From Bacteroidales bacterium (GTDB taxonomy: Bacteria; Bacteroidota; Bacteroidia; Bacteroidales; Muribaculaceae): DNA of 43,325 nt. The stretch lies in NCBI GenBank assembly GCA_029218425.1, contig JAQXRH010000097.1, positions 1 through 43,325 of the forward strand, read 5' to 3'. This document shows positions 15,246 through 24,205 of this stretch, one piece after another; within the stretch, counting starts at the first letter, position 1; the number at the start of each line of letters is the position of its first letter. The notes under the pieces are model-generated. The model did no database searches. It was not told the origin of the DNA and saw only the letters and a program-made list of their open reading frames with translations. A program made the translations under genes and the position numbers.

Positions 15246-16979
15246 TTATTTCTTCTGCTCTTTTTCCCAGCTGTCCTTCAGCGCGATAGTGCGGTTGAAG
15301 ATGAGATTATCGGGCGTAGAGTCCAAGTCGGGGGTGAAGTAGCCGATGCGCTGGAATTGGAACTTGGTGCCGGGCGTAGCGTTCTGTGCCACAAAAGGTT
15401 CTACCTTTATGCCTTTTACCACTTTGAGCGAGTCGGGGTTGAGCATCTCGCGGAAGTCGCGGTCGGGCTCAGCGGCGGGGTTCTCCACGTTGAAAAGGCG
15501 GTCGTAGAGACGTGCGGTAGCATCGACAGCGTGGGCTGCCGATACCCAGTGGAGGGTGCCTTTGACCTTGCGCTGGCTGCCTGGAAGTCCCGAACGGGTC
15601 TCCGGGTCGTAGGTGCAATGTATCTCGGTGATATTGCCGTCGGCGTCTTTGACCACATCCTCGCATTTGATAATATATGCGCCTTTGAGGCGTACTTCGC
15701 CGCCGGGTGCCAAACGGAAGAATTTCTTCGGGGGATTTTCCATGAAGTCCTCGCGTTCGATGTATATTTCGCGCGAGAATGGCATCTGGTGCATGCCCGA
15801 GCCTTCCTGTTCGGGATTGTTCTCCATCTCCACTGTTTCGGTCTTGCCTTCGGGATAGTTGGTGATGACCACCTTTACGGGGTTGATGACGGCCATGACG
15901 CGAGTGGCGATGCTGTTGAGGTCTTCGCGGACAGCGTACTCGAGGAGCGACACTGAGTTAAGAGCCTCATATTTGGTGTAGCCGATGCGGTCGATGAAAT
16001 TGCGTATCGACCGGGGAGTGAAGCCGCGTCGGCGCATTCCTGAGATGGTAGGCATGCGAGGATCGTCCCAACCGGCCACGAGCCCTTCTTTCACCAGCTG
16101 CAAGAGCTTGCGCTTCGACATCACGGTGTAAGTTAGGTTGAGGCGGTTGAATTCTATCTGTCGCGGGCGGTAGCTTTCATCGGCAAGCTCGTCGACGAAG
16201 TAGTCGTAGAGCGGACGGTGGGGCACAAACTCAAGGGTGCATATTGAGTGGGTCACCCCCTCGAAGTAGTCGCTCTGTCCGTGGGCGAAGTCATACATCG
16301 GGTACACCTTCCACTTGGTGCCGGTGCGGTGGTGGGGGTGCTTGATGATGCGATACATGATAGGATCGCGGAAGTGCATATTCGACGAGGACATGTCGAT
16401 TTTAGCGCGTAGCACACGTGAGCCTTCTTCAAATTCGCCGGCATTCATGCGCATGAATAGGTCGAGGTTCTCCTCCGGAGTGCGGTTGCGGTAGGGGCTT
16501 TCCGTACCGGGAGTGGTAGGCGTGCCTTTCTGGGCGGCAATCTCTTCCGATGTCTGGTCGTCGACGTAGGCTTTGCCCTCTTTGATGAGTCGCACGGCAA
16601 GGTCAAACAACTGTGGGAAATAGTCGGAAGCATAGTATTCACGGTTGCCCCAGTCGAAGCCGAGCCATTTGATATCCTCCCTTATAGAGTCGACATATTC
16701 GACGTCCTCTTTCACCGGGTTGGTGTCGTCGAAACGGAGGTTGCATGTGCCGCCGAACTTTTCGGCTATACCGAAGTCCATGCATATAGCTTTGGCATGA
16801 CCGATATGCAGATAACCATTGGGCTCGGGTGGGAAACGGGTGTTGAGTCGTCCGCCGTTTTTCCCGTCCTTAAGGTCGTTATATACGATTTCTTCTACAA
16901 AGTTAAAGCCTTTTGTTTCTTGGCTTTCAGCGTTTTGCGCGTCATCGAGCTGGTTGTTGTTGCTTTTGATTTCCGCCAT
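15246..16979 (-). CDS. glnS: Glutaminyl-tRNA synthetase
   Basis: Class I aminoacyl-tRNA synthetase that charges tRNA-Gln directly. The 577 residues contain the HIGH motif within [16 protein letters not shown] (residues 58-61), the second class I signature as VMSKRKL (around residue 285), and the Gln-specific stretches [20 protein letters not shown] and [12 protein letters not shown]. The C-terminal anticodon-binding beta-barrels are present, including [12 protein letters not shown]. An extra N-terminal 30 residues of low complexity precede the catalytic core. Divergent from the SurA-like gene; minus-strand TAAATTTG at 17020-17027 is a candidate -7 box. Confidence 0.97.
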   Translation of the reverse strand: MAEIKSNNNQLDDAQNAESQETKGFNFVEEIVYNDLKDGKNGGRLNTRFPPEPNGYLHIGHAKAICMDFGIAEKFGGTCNLRFDDTNPVKEDVEYVDSIREDIKWLGFDWGNREYYASDYFPQLFDLAVRLIKEGKAYVDDQTSEEIAAQKGTPTTPGTESPYRNRTPEENLDLFMRMNAGEFEEGSRVLRAKIDMSSSNMHFRDPIMYRIIKHPHHRTGTKWKVYPMYDFAHGQSDYFEGVTHSICTLEFVPHRPLYDYFVDELADESYRPRQIEFNRLNLTYTVMSKRKLLQLVKEGLVAGWDDPRMPTISGMRRRGFTPRSIRNFIDRIGYTKYEALNSVSLLEYAVREDLNSIATRVMAVINPVKVVITNYPEGKTETVEMENNPEQEGSGMHQMPFSREIYIEREDFMENPPKKFFRLAPGGEVRLKGAYIIKCEDVVKDADGNITEIHCTYDPETRSGLPGSQRKVKGTLHWVSAAHAVDATARLYDRLFNVENPAAEPDRDFREMLNPDSLKVVKGIKVEPFVAQNATPGTKFQFQRIGYFTPDLDSTPDNLIFNRTIALKDSWEKEQKK

Positions 16980-17144
16980 CTTGCTAAAATTTTAGAATAT
17001 TTGGTTGATATTGAAAATGCAAATTTAAAGAATATCTCCAAAAAAATCACGCCTTGCAATCGCTTTTTTTTGGGATATTGTTAAAAATACTTAGTAATAA
17101 GGTAATATTAAAGCACGGATGGGTGATATTTAGAAAGAAAGCGT

Positions 17145-17152
17145 TAAATTTG
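17145..17152 (+). promoter_or_regulatory. Candidate -7 box of the SurA-like / OstA-like genes
   Basis: TAAATTTG matches TAnnTTTG exactly, 80 bases before the start at 17233. No TTTG at the usual distance was found upstream. Confidence 0.4.
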
Positions 17153-17232
17153 TCCCAAATATCTACACGCCGTAGGCGACACAGGCGCCAATCGGCATTT
17201 TTTACATTACAATATCAGGTATATACACATTT

Positions 17233-18600
17233 ATGCAATTGTCAACAATCCGGAAATATGCGCTTGGCGCAGTAGCCTCATTGGCATCTTTGACAGCCGC
17301 TGCCCAAAATAATATCGTTGATGAAGTGGCGTGGGTTGTAGGCGACCAGCCTATCTATAAATCGCAAATCGAAGAGGTCTACCAGCAGATGCGCTATGAG
17401 CGCGTGCCCATCAAAGGTGAGCCCTATTGCGTTATCCCCGAGCAGCTTGCCATCGAAAAGCTCTACCTCCACCAAGCCGAAGTCGACACCGTGGAAGTGC
17501 AGGAATCCATGGTAAGCCAGCAAGTCGACGCACGTATGAATATGCTTATCGACCAAATAGGCTCCAAAGAAAAAATCGAAGAATACTTCCGCAAACCGTT
17601 GCCCGAATTCCGCGAACAATTGGCGCAATCCATCCGCGACAACTACCGCATAATGCAGGTTCAGGACAACATCACCAGCGACATAAAGACCACCCCCTCC
17701 GATGTGCTACACTACTACAACGACCTGCCGCAGGACTCCATCCCCATGGTCCCCTTGCAAGTGGAAGTGCAAATCATCACCATCAACCCTGAAATACCGC
17801 GTGCCGAAATCGAAGATGTCAAAGCCCGCCTGCGCGAATATGCCGACCAGGTGAACCGTGGCGAGCGCGAATTTTCCACGCTTGCAATCCTCTATTCCGA
17901 AGACGGCAGTGCCAGCCGAGGCGGCGAAATCGGATTCCTCGGCCGTGGTCACCTCGAACCGGAATATGCCGCCGTGGCTTTCAACCTCAACGACCCCAAG
18001 AAGGCGTCGAAGATTGTCGAAACCCAATATGGATACCATATCCTACAGCTGATAGAGAAACGTGGCGACCGCATCAACACCCGTCACATTCTCCTTCGCC
18101 CCAAAGTATCGGATGCCGACCTCACCAAGGCTGTACACCGCCTCGACTCTATACGCACCGACATCGTAGCCGGAAAATTCACCTTTGAAGAGTCGGCCCC
18201 CTACCTGTCGCAGGACAAAGACACGCGCAACAACCGCGGCGTCATGGTCAACGACAACGACCGTACCACGCGCTTCCAAATGAGCGAGCTCCCCGCCGAA
18301 ATAGCCAAAGTGGTCGACAAAATGGAAGTCGGCGAAATCTCCGAGCCATTCATCATGACCGACCCAAAACGCAACTGCGACATCGTCGCAATAGTGAAAC
18401 TTACCAACCGCATTCAGTCGCATAAGGCCAATATGTCCGACGACTTCCAGCTTATAAAAGGTATGTGCGAGTCATCGCTCAAGTCCAAGAAACTCGTCGA
18501 ATGGCTCGACAAGAAAATCAAAGAAACCTACGTGCGCATCGAAGACGGTTGGGATGATTGCGAATTTATACACAGCGGCTGGTTGAAACTGAAACGATAA
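17233..18600 (+). CDS. Periplasmic peptidyl-prolyl isomerase, SurA-like with two parvulin domains
   Basis: 455 residues with a signal peptide (about 1-25, ending LTAAAQ). An N-terminal SurA-type chaperone helix bundle (about 27-170) is followed by two parvulin domains. The first (about 175-280) shows ILYSEDGSASRGGEIGFLGRGHLEPEYAAVAF and YGYHILQLIEKRGDRI, a canonical rotamase. The second (about 283-390) starts NTRHILLRPKVSDADL, but its SQDKDTRNNRGVMVN loop departs from consensus, so it may be inactive. Role by family: folding of outer-membrane proteins in the periplasm. The next plus-strand gene is an OstA-like protein, consistent with an envelope-biogenesis operon. Confidence 0.93.
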   Translation: MQLSTIRKYALGAVASLASLTAAAQNNIVDEVAWVVGDQPIYKSQIEEVYQQMRYERVPIKGEPYCVIPEQLAIEKLYLHQAEVDTVEVQESMVSQQVDARMNMLIDQIGSKEKIEEYFRKPLPEFREQLAQSIRDNYRIMQVQDNITSDIKTTPSDVLHYYNDLPQDSIPMVPLQVEVQIITINPEIPRAEIEDVKARLREYADQVNRGEREFSTLAILYSEDGSASRGGEIGFLGRGHLEPEYAAVAFNLNDPKKASKIVETQYGYHILQLIEKRGDRINTRHILLRPKVSDADLTKAVHRLDSIRTDIVAGKFTFEESAPYLSQDKDTRNNRGVMVNDNDRTTRFQMSELPAEIAKVVDKMEVGEISEPFIMTDPKRNCDIVAIVKLTNRIQSHKANMSDDFQLIKGMCESSLKSKKLVEWLDKKIKETYVRIEDGWDDCEFIHSGWLKLKR

Positions 18601-18669
18601 CCCGAGCGCATCTTCATCGCCCCTACCGCCCTGTCGTAGTCGTCGACCATAGCTGCGCTAAATATTGCA

Positions 18670-20979
18670 ATGACAAGACGTCCAATCCCTATATTGCTCT
18701 TAATACTGACATTAGTGATTATCACCATTGTCAGTCCCTCGCGCGCCCAAAATGCCAAGCGCGACACTACGCCTATTGTGCCGGTAATACCCACGGCCAA
18801 CCATGCCGACCCGCAACGCGTTTTCCTTGAGCATGCCGACCAACTGATGTCGAAACCCGGCGTCGACTACCAGATTCTTGTCGGAAATGTGCAATTCAGA
18901 CGCGGTGGCATGTATATGTATTGCGATAGCGCGCATTTCAGCGACGTGACCGGCAATTTCGACGCTTTTGGCAACGTCAGAATGGAGCAAGGCGACACCC
19001 TCTTCATCTATGCCGACCAGCTCGCCTACGAGGACTCGATAAAGCTCGCCGTGCTATATGCCGACGATGGCAAAGTAGTACGACTTATCAACCGCGATGT
19101 CACCCTCGAAACACCCGTGTTCAACTACGACATGGGCATCGACCTCGGATATTATGAAAATGTAAGCGGTAAGCTATTCGACAAGCTCAATGTGCTCACA
19201 TCTGTCAACGGCGAATACGACCCAACCACCAAAGAGGCTATTTTCACCTCCAACGTGCATCTCACAAGCCGCAACAAGAATAATACCGACACTCTCGAAA
19301 TATATACCGACAATCTCTATTACAACACCATGACTCATATCGCCCGTATGGACGACGAGTCGACGGTACGCAACACCGACGGTATCATCTACACCTCCAA
19401 TGGTGAGTATAATACCGACTCCATGACCACCCGCCTTTATCAACGCTCCACAGTGGTGTCAATGATGGAGAGCAGCCGTGGCACCACCCTCACTGCCGAT
19501 ACTATCTACTTCGACCGCCGTCTTGGCAGAGGCGAAGCATTCGGCAAAATGATTCTCACCGACACCATCAACAAGGCCATATTGGAGGGCGATTACGGCT
19601 TTTTCGACCAAAATATCGACAGTGCATTTGTCACTGGACGCGCTCGCGCCATTCAATACCGGCCGGTTGCCGACGGCGAAGATTTCGACCCCGATAAAGT
19701 CGACACCCTTTATGTCAACGACCGCTTCACTCGTTCCATTGAGACTATCTATCTCCATGGCGACACTATCCGCGCTTTCCGCAATATTGTGCAGCGCACC
19801 GACACTATCTTTGACCAACCGGCAACCCCCGTTCTGCCCGCCGACTCGATAAAACTATCTGCCGATAGCCTTGCTTTGTCCGGCGATAGCCTTGCCATCC
19901 CAGCCGATACCATAGACATGGTTGATAGCATAGCATTGCCTTCCGATGGCATTGCCATCCCAGCTGATACCCTTGTCATGACGGCTGATAGCCTTGCCGT
20001 GCCTACTGATAGCCTTTCCGTGCCTATTGCTGCCGACTCCACCGAGATGCCTCAGGCGCAACTTTTGCCCGCGCAACCCCGATTCCGCGTTGAAGAGGTC
20101 GTCGATACCATCCGTTATATGGTGGCGGCTCCACATGTGAAATTCTACCGCAAAGATATTCAAGGGCTATGCGACTCGCTCACCTACGTGTCGGCCGACT
20201 CTATGCTGTATATGAACTATAGCCCGATAGTGTGGAGCGATAACCGTCAGATATTCGGCGACGTTATCAACATCCATTTCAAAGACACCGTCACCTACAA
20301 CGCCGACTCTGTGGCAAAATCGCGTATGACACCCGATAAAGCTATCATCCCTACCGGCGGATTCATGGCCGAGCTTATTGAGGACGGATATTTCAACCAG
20401 TTAAGCGGCAAAGAAATGGTGGCTACTTTCAAAAACGGCTTGCTAAGCCATCTCGACGTTAGCGGCAACGTGCTCGCTATCACTTTCCCCGAGGAAAACG
20501 ACTCAACCATCAACAAGGTTTGCAACATTGAAAGCTCATTTCTCTCCGCCGACTTCAAGGACAACACCATCTCCTACATGAAGCTGTGGTCGGAGACAAA
20601 TGCCACCATCACACCCCTTTATCTCGCTAAGAAATCACTCTTCTTCTTGCAACAGTTCCGTTGGTATGTCGACTTCCGTCCCACCAACCCCGACGATATC
20701 TTCAACTTCTCCGACGACCTGCAAGCCCTCTTCGTAGCAGCCCGAAGCAAGGGCGCATCGACGCGCCCCGGTGCATCATCAACAAAGCCGTCGACGAAAG
20801 CATTGCCTATGTCGGTTGGCTTAATTGGAAATGACGCCGCGTTGCCGGTTAATCCCGCCAATGCCGCCGTTGAAAGCGAGCTGCAACCAGCACCCTCCGA
20901 TGCCGAAGCCGCCGACAGCGATGCCGAAGCAACCGACGAAAATACCGAGCCGGAAGCCGATACCGAAGCCGAACGCTAA
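18670..20979 (+). CDS. OstA-like (LptA/LptD N-terminal-type) LPS-transport protein
   Basis: 769 residues. A signal peptide (about 1-27, ending PSRAQ) is followed by repeated OstA/LptA-type strands, for example ILVGNVQFRRGGMYMYCDSA, FDAFGNVRMEQGDTLFIYAD and NVHLTSRNKNNTDTLEIYTDNLYYN. Such beta-jellyrolls bridge the periplasm to carry lipopolysaccharide. About residues 388-458 are an Asp-Ser-Leu-Ala-rich repeat (ADSLALSGDSLAIPADTIDM and variants) absent from ordinary LptA, and the last 40 residues are acidic (DAEAADSDAEATDE). The second OstA-like half resumes at about residue 480 (FYRKDIQGLCDSLTYVSADS). It lacks a barrel, so it is not LptD itself. It follows the SurA-like gene by 69 bases. LPS transport is a family inference. 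Confidence 0.86.
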   Translation: MTRRPIPILLLILTLVIITIVSPSRAQNAKRDTTPIVPVIPTANHADPQRVFLEHADQLMSKPGVDYQILVGNVQFRRGGMYMYCDSAHFSDVTGNFDAFGNVRMEQGDTLFIYADQLAYEDSIKLAVLYADDGKVVRLINRDVTLETPVFNYDMGIDLGYYENVSGKLFDKLNVLTSVNGEYDPTTKEAIFTSNVHLTSRNKNNTDTLEIYTDNLYYNTMTHIARMDDESTVRNTDGIIYTSNGEYNTDSMTTRLYQRSTVVSMMESSRGTTLTADTIYFDRRLGRGEAFGKMILTDTINKAILEGDYGFFDQNIDSAFVTGRARAIQYRPVADGEDFDPDKVDTLYVNDRFTRSIETIYLHGDTIRAFRNIVQRTDTIFDQPATPVLPADSIKLSADSLALSGDSLAIPADTIDMVDSIALPSDGIAIPADTLVMTADSLAVPTDSLSVPIAADSTEMPQAQLLPAQPRFRVEEVVDTIRYMVAAPHVKFYRKDIQGLCDSLTYVSADSMLYMNYSPIVWSDNRQIFGDVINIHFKDTVTYNADSVAKSRMTPDKAIIPTGGFMAELIEDGYFNQLSGKEMVATFKNGLLSHLDVSGNVLAITFPEENDSTINKVCNIESSFLSADFKDNTISYMKLWSETNATITPLYLAKKSLFFLQQFRWYVDFRPTNPDDIFNFSDDLQALFVAARSKGASTRPGASSTKPSTKALPMSVGLIGNDAALPVNPANAAVESELQPAPSDAEAADSDAEATDENTEPEADTEAER
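19840..20035 (+). repeat. In-frame degenerate repeat inside the OstA-like gene
   Basis: Repeats built on GCCGATAGCCTTGC, GATACC and GATAGC encode a run of (A/S/P)-D-(S/T)-(L/I) units, about eight copies, roughly one every 8-10 residues. All stay in frame. Confidence 0.75.
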
Positions 20980-21010
20980 CCGTCTACACTTTTTAAAACT
21001 ATTTGCTATC

Positions 21011-22315
21011 ATGAAAACGACAGTCCCACATCAGGTAAGCGACCTGATGAAATTTCTTGACAATTCTCCTTGCAATTTCTATGCCGCCGCCAATGTGGCC
21101 GAAATGCTCGACAATGCCGGTTTCTCCCGTCTTGATGCCTCCGATAAGTGGACGCTCACCCCTGGCGGCAAATACTATGTGACTAAAAACGACTCGGCTA
21201 TATTCGCATTCTGCGTCGGAACGGGCGAAGCTCATGCCGGATACAAGATAATCACAGCGCACAGCGACTCCCCTGGATTTCGTATCAAGCCTAATGCCGC
21301 TATGGCTTGCGATGGCGGTATCGTCAAGCTCAACACCGAAGTTTATGGCGGCCCGATACTCTACACATGGTTTGACCGACCGCTATCGGTGGCCGGCAGA
21401 GTGATACTCCGTAGCGACGACCCATTGCATCCACGCCACGCCCTCGTCAACTTCCGCCGTCCAATCCTCACCATACCGCACCTCGCCATCCACTTCAACC
21501 GCAACGTCAACGACGGCAACAAGCTGTCGAAGCAGAAGGATATGCTCCCGGTAATAGCCCAGGTCAACGACCCGCTCGAAGCCGACAACTTCATGCTCAA
21601 GGCCGTGGCCGCCGAACTTGGCGTCGACATTAACGACATCCTCGATTTCGACCTCACGCTCTACGATGTGACTCCTGCCATGACCGTAGGCTACAACAAC
21701 GAATTTATCACTTCGGGACGCATCGACGACCTCTCAATGGTGCATGCCGCCGTCACCGCCCTCGTGGCCGAGCGCGATACTCCCTCGGCAATGACACGCA
21801 TAGCAGCCATCTTCGACAACGAAGAGACAGGTAGCGGCACCAAACAGGGCGCCGCTTCCCCCGTACTCTACAATATTCTCGTGCGTATCAACGAAGCCCT
21901 TGGCGGCGACAACGAGTCGCTCCTGCGAGCCATCGCAAATTCCTTCATGGTGTCGGCCGACAATGCCCATGGTGTGCATCCCAACTATGCCGAGAAGCAC
22001 GACCCGACTAACCATCCCGTACTCGGTGGCGGTCCCGTAATCAAAATTAATGCCAATTGCAAGTATATGACCGATGCCGACAGCGCCGCTGTGTTCCGCT
22101 CTATTTGCGAAGAGGCCGGAGTGCCTTTCCAATATTTCGTCAACCATAGCGACGTGGCAGGCGGCTCCACCCTCGGCAACATCCTGACCTCGCAAATCGA
22201 CCTTCGCGGAGTAGACATGGGCGCCGCGCAATGGGCTATGCACTCAGTAAGAGAGACAGCCTCCGTGCGTGACCACTGCTATATCATCAAAGCCTTCTCA
22301 CAGTTCTTCAAATAG
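21011..22315 (+). CDS. M18-family (aspartyl) aminopeptidase
   Basis: 434 residues from the ATG at 21011. The frame is open from 20825, but that part overlaps the OstA-like gene, and the M18 fold starts at VPHQVSDLMKFLDNSPCNFYAA. M18 enzymes are zinc aminopeptidases that remove N-terminal Asp or Glu as large cytoplasmic assemblies. Metal and catalytic motifs are visible: IITAHSDSPGF (His ligand and nearby Asp), GRIDDLSMV (bridging Asp), IFDNEETGSGT (Glu-Glu pair), DNAHGVHPN and FVNHSDVAGGSTLGN near the end (last His ligand). All key residues are intact. It begins 31 bases after the OstA-like gene and ends at a strong terminator. Confidence 0.95.
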   Translation: MKTTVPHQVSDLMKFLDNSPCNFYAAANVAEMLDNAGFSRLDASDKWTLTPGGKYYVTKNDSAIFAFCVGTGEAHAGYKIITAHSDSPGFRIKPNAAMACDGGIVKLNTEVYGGPILYTWFDRPLSVAGRVILRSDDPLHPRHALVNFRRPILTIPHLAIHFNRNVNDGNKLSKQKDMLPVIAQVNDPLEADNFMLKAVAAELGVDINDILDFDLTLYDVTPAMTVGYNNEFITSGRIDDLSMVHAAVTALVAERDTPSAMTRIAAIFDNEETGSGTKQGAASPVLYNILVRINEALGGDNESLLRAIANSFMVSADNAHGVHPNYAEKHDPTNHPVLGGGPVIKINANCKYMTDADSAAVFRSICEEAGVPFQYFVNHSDVAGGSTLGNILTSQIDLRGVDMGAAQWAMHSVRETASVRDHCYIIKAFSQFFK

Positions 22316-22333
22316 ACTTGAATACAATATCAA

Positions 22334-22379
22334 AGGTCCATGTCGCCTGAACCGGAGGCTGTGACATGGACCTTTTTTT
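22334..22379 (+). terminator. Strong intrinsic terminator after the M18 aminopeptidase gene
   Basis: An 11-bp perfect stem, AGGTCCATGTC (22334-22344) with GACATGGACCT (22363-22373), has an inner 4-bp extension (GCCT/AGGC) and a run of seven T (22373-22379). It can also end the convergent lipoprotein gene. Confidence 0.93.
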
Positions 22380-22412
22380 GTGTCGCTGCTTTAGGGCAGT
22401 GATGCTCGTCGG

Positions 22413-22769
22413 TCAGTCGACTTTGTATTTTCTTGTTATTTCACGGACTTTATTCTCAACATCTGGATACTCGCGGGCAGCTTTGAACGCGAGCGCATAT
22501 TCCATTTCGTTGAGTGCATAGCAATAATCTTTCATTTTGCTGTTTTCTTCATCTGAAAGAGATCCTTCCGCCTTTTTCTTGGCGAACTGGTTAATTTCTT
22601 TCCAGCAAGCCTCGTATTGTCCGAGAAGAGCATTTACATCAGACTCGGAAAATGAATTGCTTTTGATTTTTTCGGTCAGTTCATTAGCTTTTTCTCCGTC
22701 ATAGCCTCCGGAGCATGAGGTAAGAGCGAATGTGCCGATAACGGCCAAAATAAGAAGTAATTTTTTCAT
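22413..22769 (-). CDS. Small lipoprotein, function unknown
   Basis: 118 residues. The signal peptide MKKLLLILAVIGTFALTSC ends in the lipobox LTSC, so mature protein begins at Cys19. The rest (about 100 residues) is charged and helical (EKANELTEKIKSNSFSESDV, KKKAEGSLSDEENSKM) with no recognised family. Minus-strand TATCTTTA at 22799-22806 is a 7-of-8 -7 box. It is convergent with the M18 gene and is the last ordinary gene before the fmt-tail repeats. Confidence 0.82.
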   Translation of the reverse strand: MKKLLLILAVIGTFALTSCSGGYDGEKANELTEKIKSNSFSESDVNALLGQYEACWKEINQFAKKKAEGSLSDEENSKMKDYCYALNEMEYALAFKAAREYPDVENKVREITRKYKVD

Positions 22770-22801
22770 GTTTGAATTTGTTAAATTTTAAACCACCGTA
22801 A

Positions 22802-22853
22802 AGATACGAATAAAATTACATATAAAGCGAAGATACGAATAATTACATATAAA
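22802..22853. repeat. Tandem 25-base direct repeat in the lipoprotein promoter region
   Basis: AGATACGAATAAAATTACATATAAA (22802-22826) recurs at 22831-22853 with two bases deleted. The first copy overlaps the candidate -7 box of the lipoprotein gene (22799-22806). Confidence 0.8.
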
Positions 22854-22898
22854 AAATCCTGTTATGCCACCGGATTAATAAATCCCAAGCAAATCCCT

Positions 22899-22954
22899 AG
22901 CAGGCTACAGGCGGGTGCCGTGGAGGAATTCGTCGGCTGCCATGCGACGTTTGC
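22899..22954 (-). repeat. fmt 3'-end repeat, copy A
   Basis: On the minus strand the 50 bases from 22905 read as the last 16 codons of fmt (KRRMAADEFLHGTRL, stop) with 7 mismatches to the real fmt end and 4 over 56 bases to copy B. It shares the same orientation as fmt but has no upstream fmt sequence, so it is a tail fragment, not a gene. Of the rest of the 22770-23076 gap, only the direct repeat and the promoter at 23022-23053 stand out. Confidence 0.9.
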
Positions 22955-23021
22955 AATAATCAATTAGTTTGAACTATAATTCTGAATATTTGTGTAGATG
23001 TAGATAAAATTAAACCTATAA

Positions 23022-23053
23022 GTTGCATCTTTAAACTATTTTACCTAACTTTG
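23022..23053 (+). promoter_or_regulatory. Promoter of the toxin-antitoxin-like pair
   Basis: GTTG at 23022-23025, a 20-base spacer and TAACTTTG at 23046-23053 (exact TAnnTTTG); the start codon at 23077 is 23 bases further on. Confidence 0.65.
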
Positions 23054-23076
23054 CGAATACTAAAGACGTTTATATT

Positions 23077-23625
23077 ATGAAGTTCTCAAAGATAATTGAA
23101 GGTTATGATCATCTATGGGCTGTAAAAAACGATAATGAAGATTTTGATGAACTTACAATCCTGTTCCGTAAATGGAATAATGGTGAATACCTTTTTGATT
23201 TCTTTATGGAGCACTTTGATGATCTGAAAGATTATTTTCATATAGAGCGTCTCGATGAGGCTGTCAGCGATACGTTTGAAGATGCAGAGGCATTGCAGGA
23301 ACTTGTGCTTGATTTCCCCTATACCGAACATCTTGACAACCTTTTCAAGCCATTGGGCTCCTCAGATAGCCGACTCAGAGAATTGAGCAGAGAAAAAGCC
23401 CGCAACTGGAATCGGTCCCGGCATGCGAGTTGGTTAAGAATATATGCAATTAGGCTTGAACCTAACGTTTATATTGTTACTGGAGGGGCAATAAAGCTCA
23501 CGCGAACAATGCAGGAGCGCGAACATACGGCGCTCGAATTGAAAAAACTTGACAGTTGCAAGAATTTCCTAAAGGCAAATGGAGTATTTGACTGTGATAG
23601 TTTTGTTGAACTTACAAATGAATAA
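23077..23625 (+). CDS. Putative toxin-like protein of a toxin-antitoxin-type pair
   Basis: 182 residues, AT-rich and with codon use unlike the surrounding genes. The N-terminal 95 residues are acidic and aromatic (FDFFMEHFDDLKDYFHIERLDE). The C-terminal half (WLRIYAIRLEPNVYIVTGGAIKLTRTM, then LKANGVFDCDSF) has a strand pattern reminiscent of RelE/HigB-type toxins, where a partner HTH gene follows, but I cannot name the family. It ends five bases before the HTH gene at 23631, an operon spacing usual for HigBA-like modules with the toxin first. The name toxin is inferred from the arrangement, not from a catalytic motif. An alternative is a small regulatory partner of the HTH protein. Confidence 0.72.
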   Translation: MKFSKIIEGYDHLWAVKNDNEDFDELTILFRKWNNGEYLFDFFMEHFDDLKDYFHIERLDEAVSDTFEDAEALQELVLDFPYTEHLDNLFKPLGSSDSRLRELSREKARNWNRSRHASWLRIYAIRLEPNVYIVTGGAIKLTRTMQEREHTALELKKLDSCKNFLKANGVFDCDSFVELTNE

Positions 23626-23630
23626 TATAT

Positions 23631-23930
23631 ATGGAAAGCAAGGCGATTAAATTTTTGGAGGCTCATCAGAGTGATATGCCGTCGCTGTTTCAGGAAGAAG
23701 CGAAATGGCGTAAAGAGAATGCAAGCTGGCTACGTTGGTCGCGACAGCTTGCAGTCATCCTTATGGGTTACATGCAGGATAATGGCCTTAAAAGAATAGA
23801 TCTCGCCGCAAAATTAGGCGTGAGTCCTCAGTATGTGAGCAAATTGCTTTCCGGCACAGAAAATCTCAGTTTCAAAAGTATTGCCAATATCGAGGAGAAG
23901 CTTGGTATAACCTGTATCGCAATATCATAG
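23631..23930 (+). CDS. XRE-type helix-turn-helix protein, putative antitoxin
   Basis: 99 residues. Residues about 53-97 are an XRE HTH (QDNGLKRIDLAAKLGVSPQYVSKLLSGTENLSFKSI, with the recognition helix in SPQYVSKLLSG). The N-terminal 45 residues (KFLEAHQSDMPSLFQEEAKW) are helical, fitting an arm that binds a partner. It follows the putative toxin by five bases and is the last gene of the small segment between fmt-tail copies A and B. As in HigA-type systems it could repress its own promoter at 23022-23053. Confidence 0.82.
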   Translation: MESKAIKFLEAHQSDMPSLFQEEAKWRKENASWLRWSRQLAVILMGYMQDNGLKRIDLAAKLGVSPQYVSKLLSGTENLSFKSIANIEEKLGITCIAIS

Positions 23931-23951
23931 TTGATTATATCAAACAAAAAA

Positions 23952-24007
23952 AGCAGGCTACAGGCGGGTGCCGCGGAGGAACTCGTCGGCCGTCATGCGA
24001 CGTTTGC
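23952..24007 (-). repeat. fmt 3'-end repeat, copy B
   Basis: On the minus strand the 50 bases from 23958 read GKRRMTADEFLRGTRL followed by a stop (two bases of the glycine codon included), identical in protein to the fmt end. It differs from fmt at 3 of 50 bases, two of them synonymous in the fmt frame and the third at the outer edge. Orientation is as fmt. Sequence beyond 24007 shows no fmt similarity. Confidence 0.92.
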
Positions 24008-24205
24008 CCTTACTTCGCAACCTACTTTTTTCACATTGACGCCCACGAACTTCGCTATTATTAGGCCATTATAAAGCCGGGGTAGTAAAAAAATTGATGT
24101 AAATTCTTATATTTTTGATATGTTTTGTTAAATTTGTGGATCAAAGGCTTATCTTTCAAAACATTGAGGAAAGCAATCGGTGTAAAACTAACAAGACATA
24201 CGACA

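Noticed and set aside
20825..21010. Longer N-terminus for the M18 aminopeptidase
   Set aside because: This stretch overlaps the end of the OstA-like gene and is Pro/Lys-rich; the enzyme family begins at the ATG at 21011.
22899..24007. Copies A and B as complete fmt pseudogenes
   Set aside because: Only the last 16 codons match; the sequence beyond them shows no formyltransferase similarity in any frame I read.
24008..24060. Coding remnant upstream of copy B (FVGVNVKKVGCEVRAN in the minus-strand frame)
   Set aside because: It reads like protein for about 20 codons but is in a different frame from the fmt tail, meets a stop within it, and has no recognisable match.
24125..24205. Longer N-terminus for the STAS protein
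   Set aside because: It crosses a likely promoter box (24129-24136) and adds 27 residues absent from STAS proteins.
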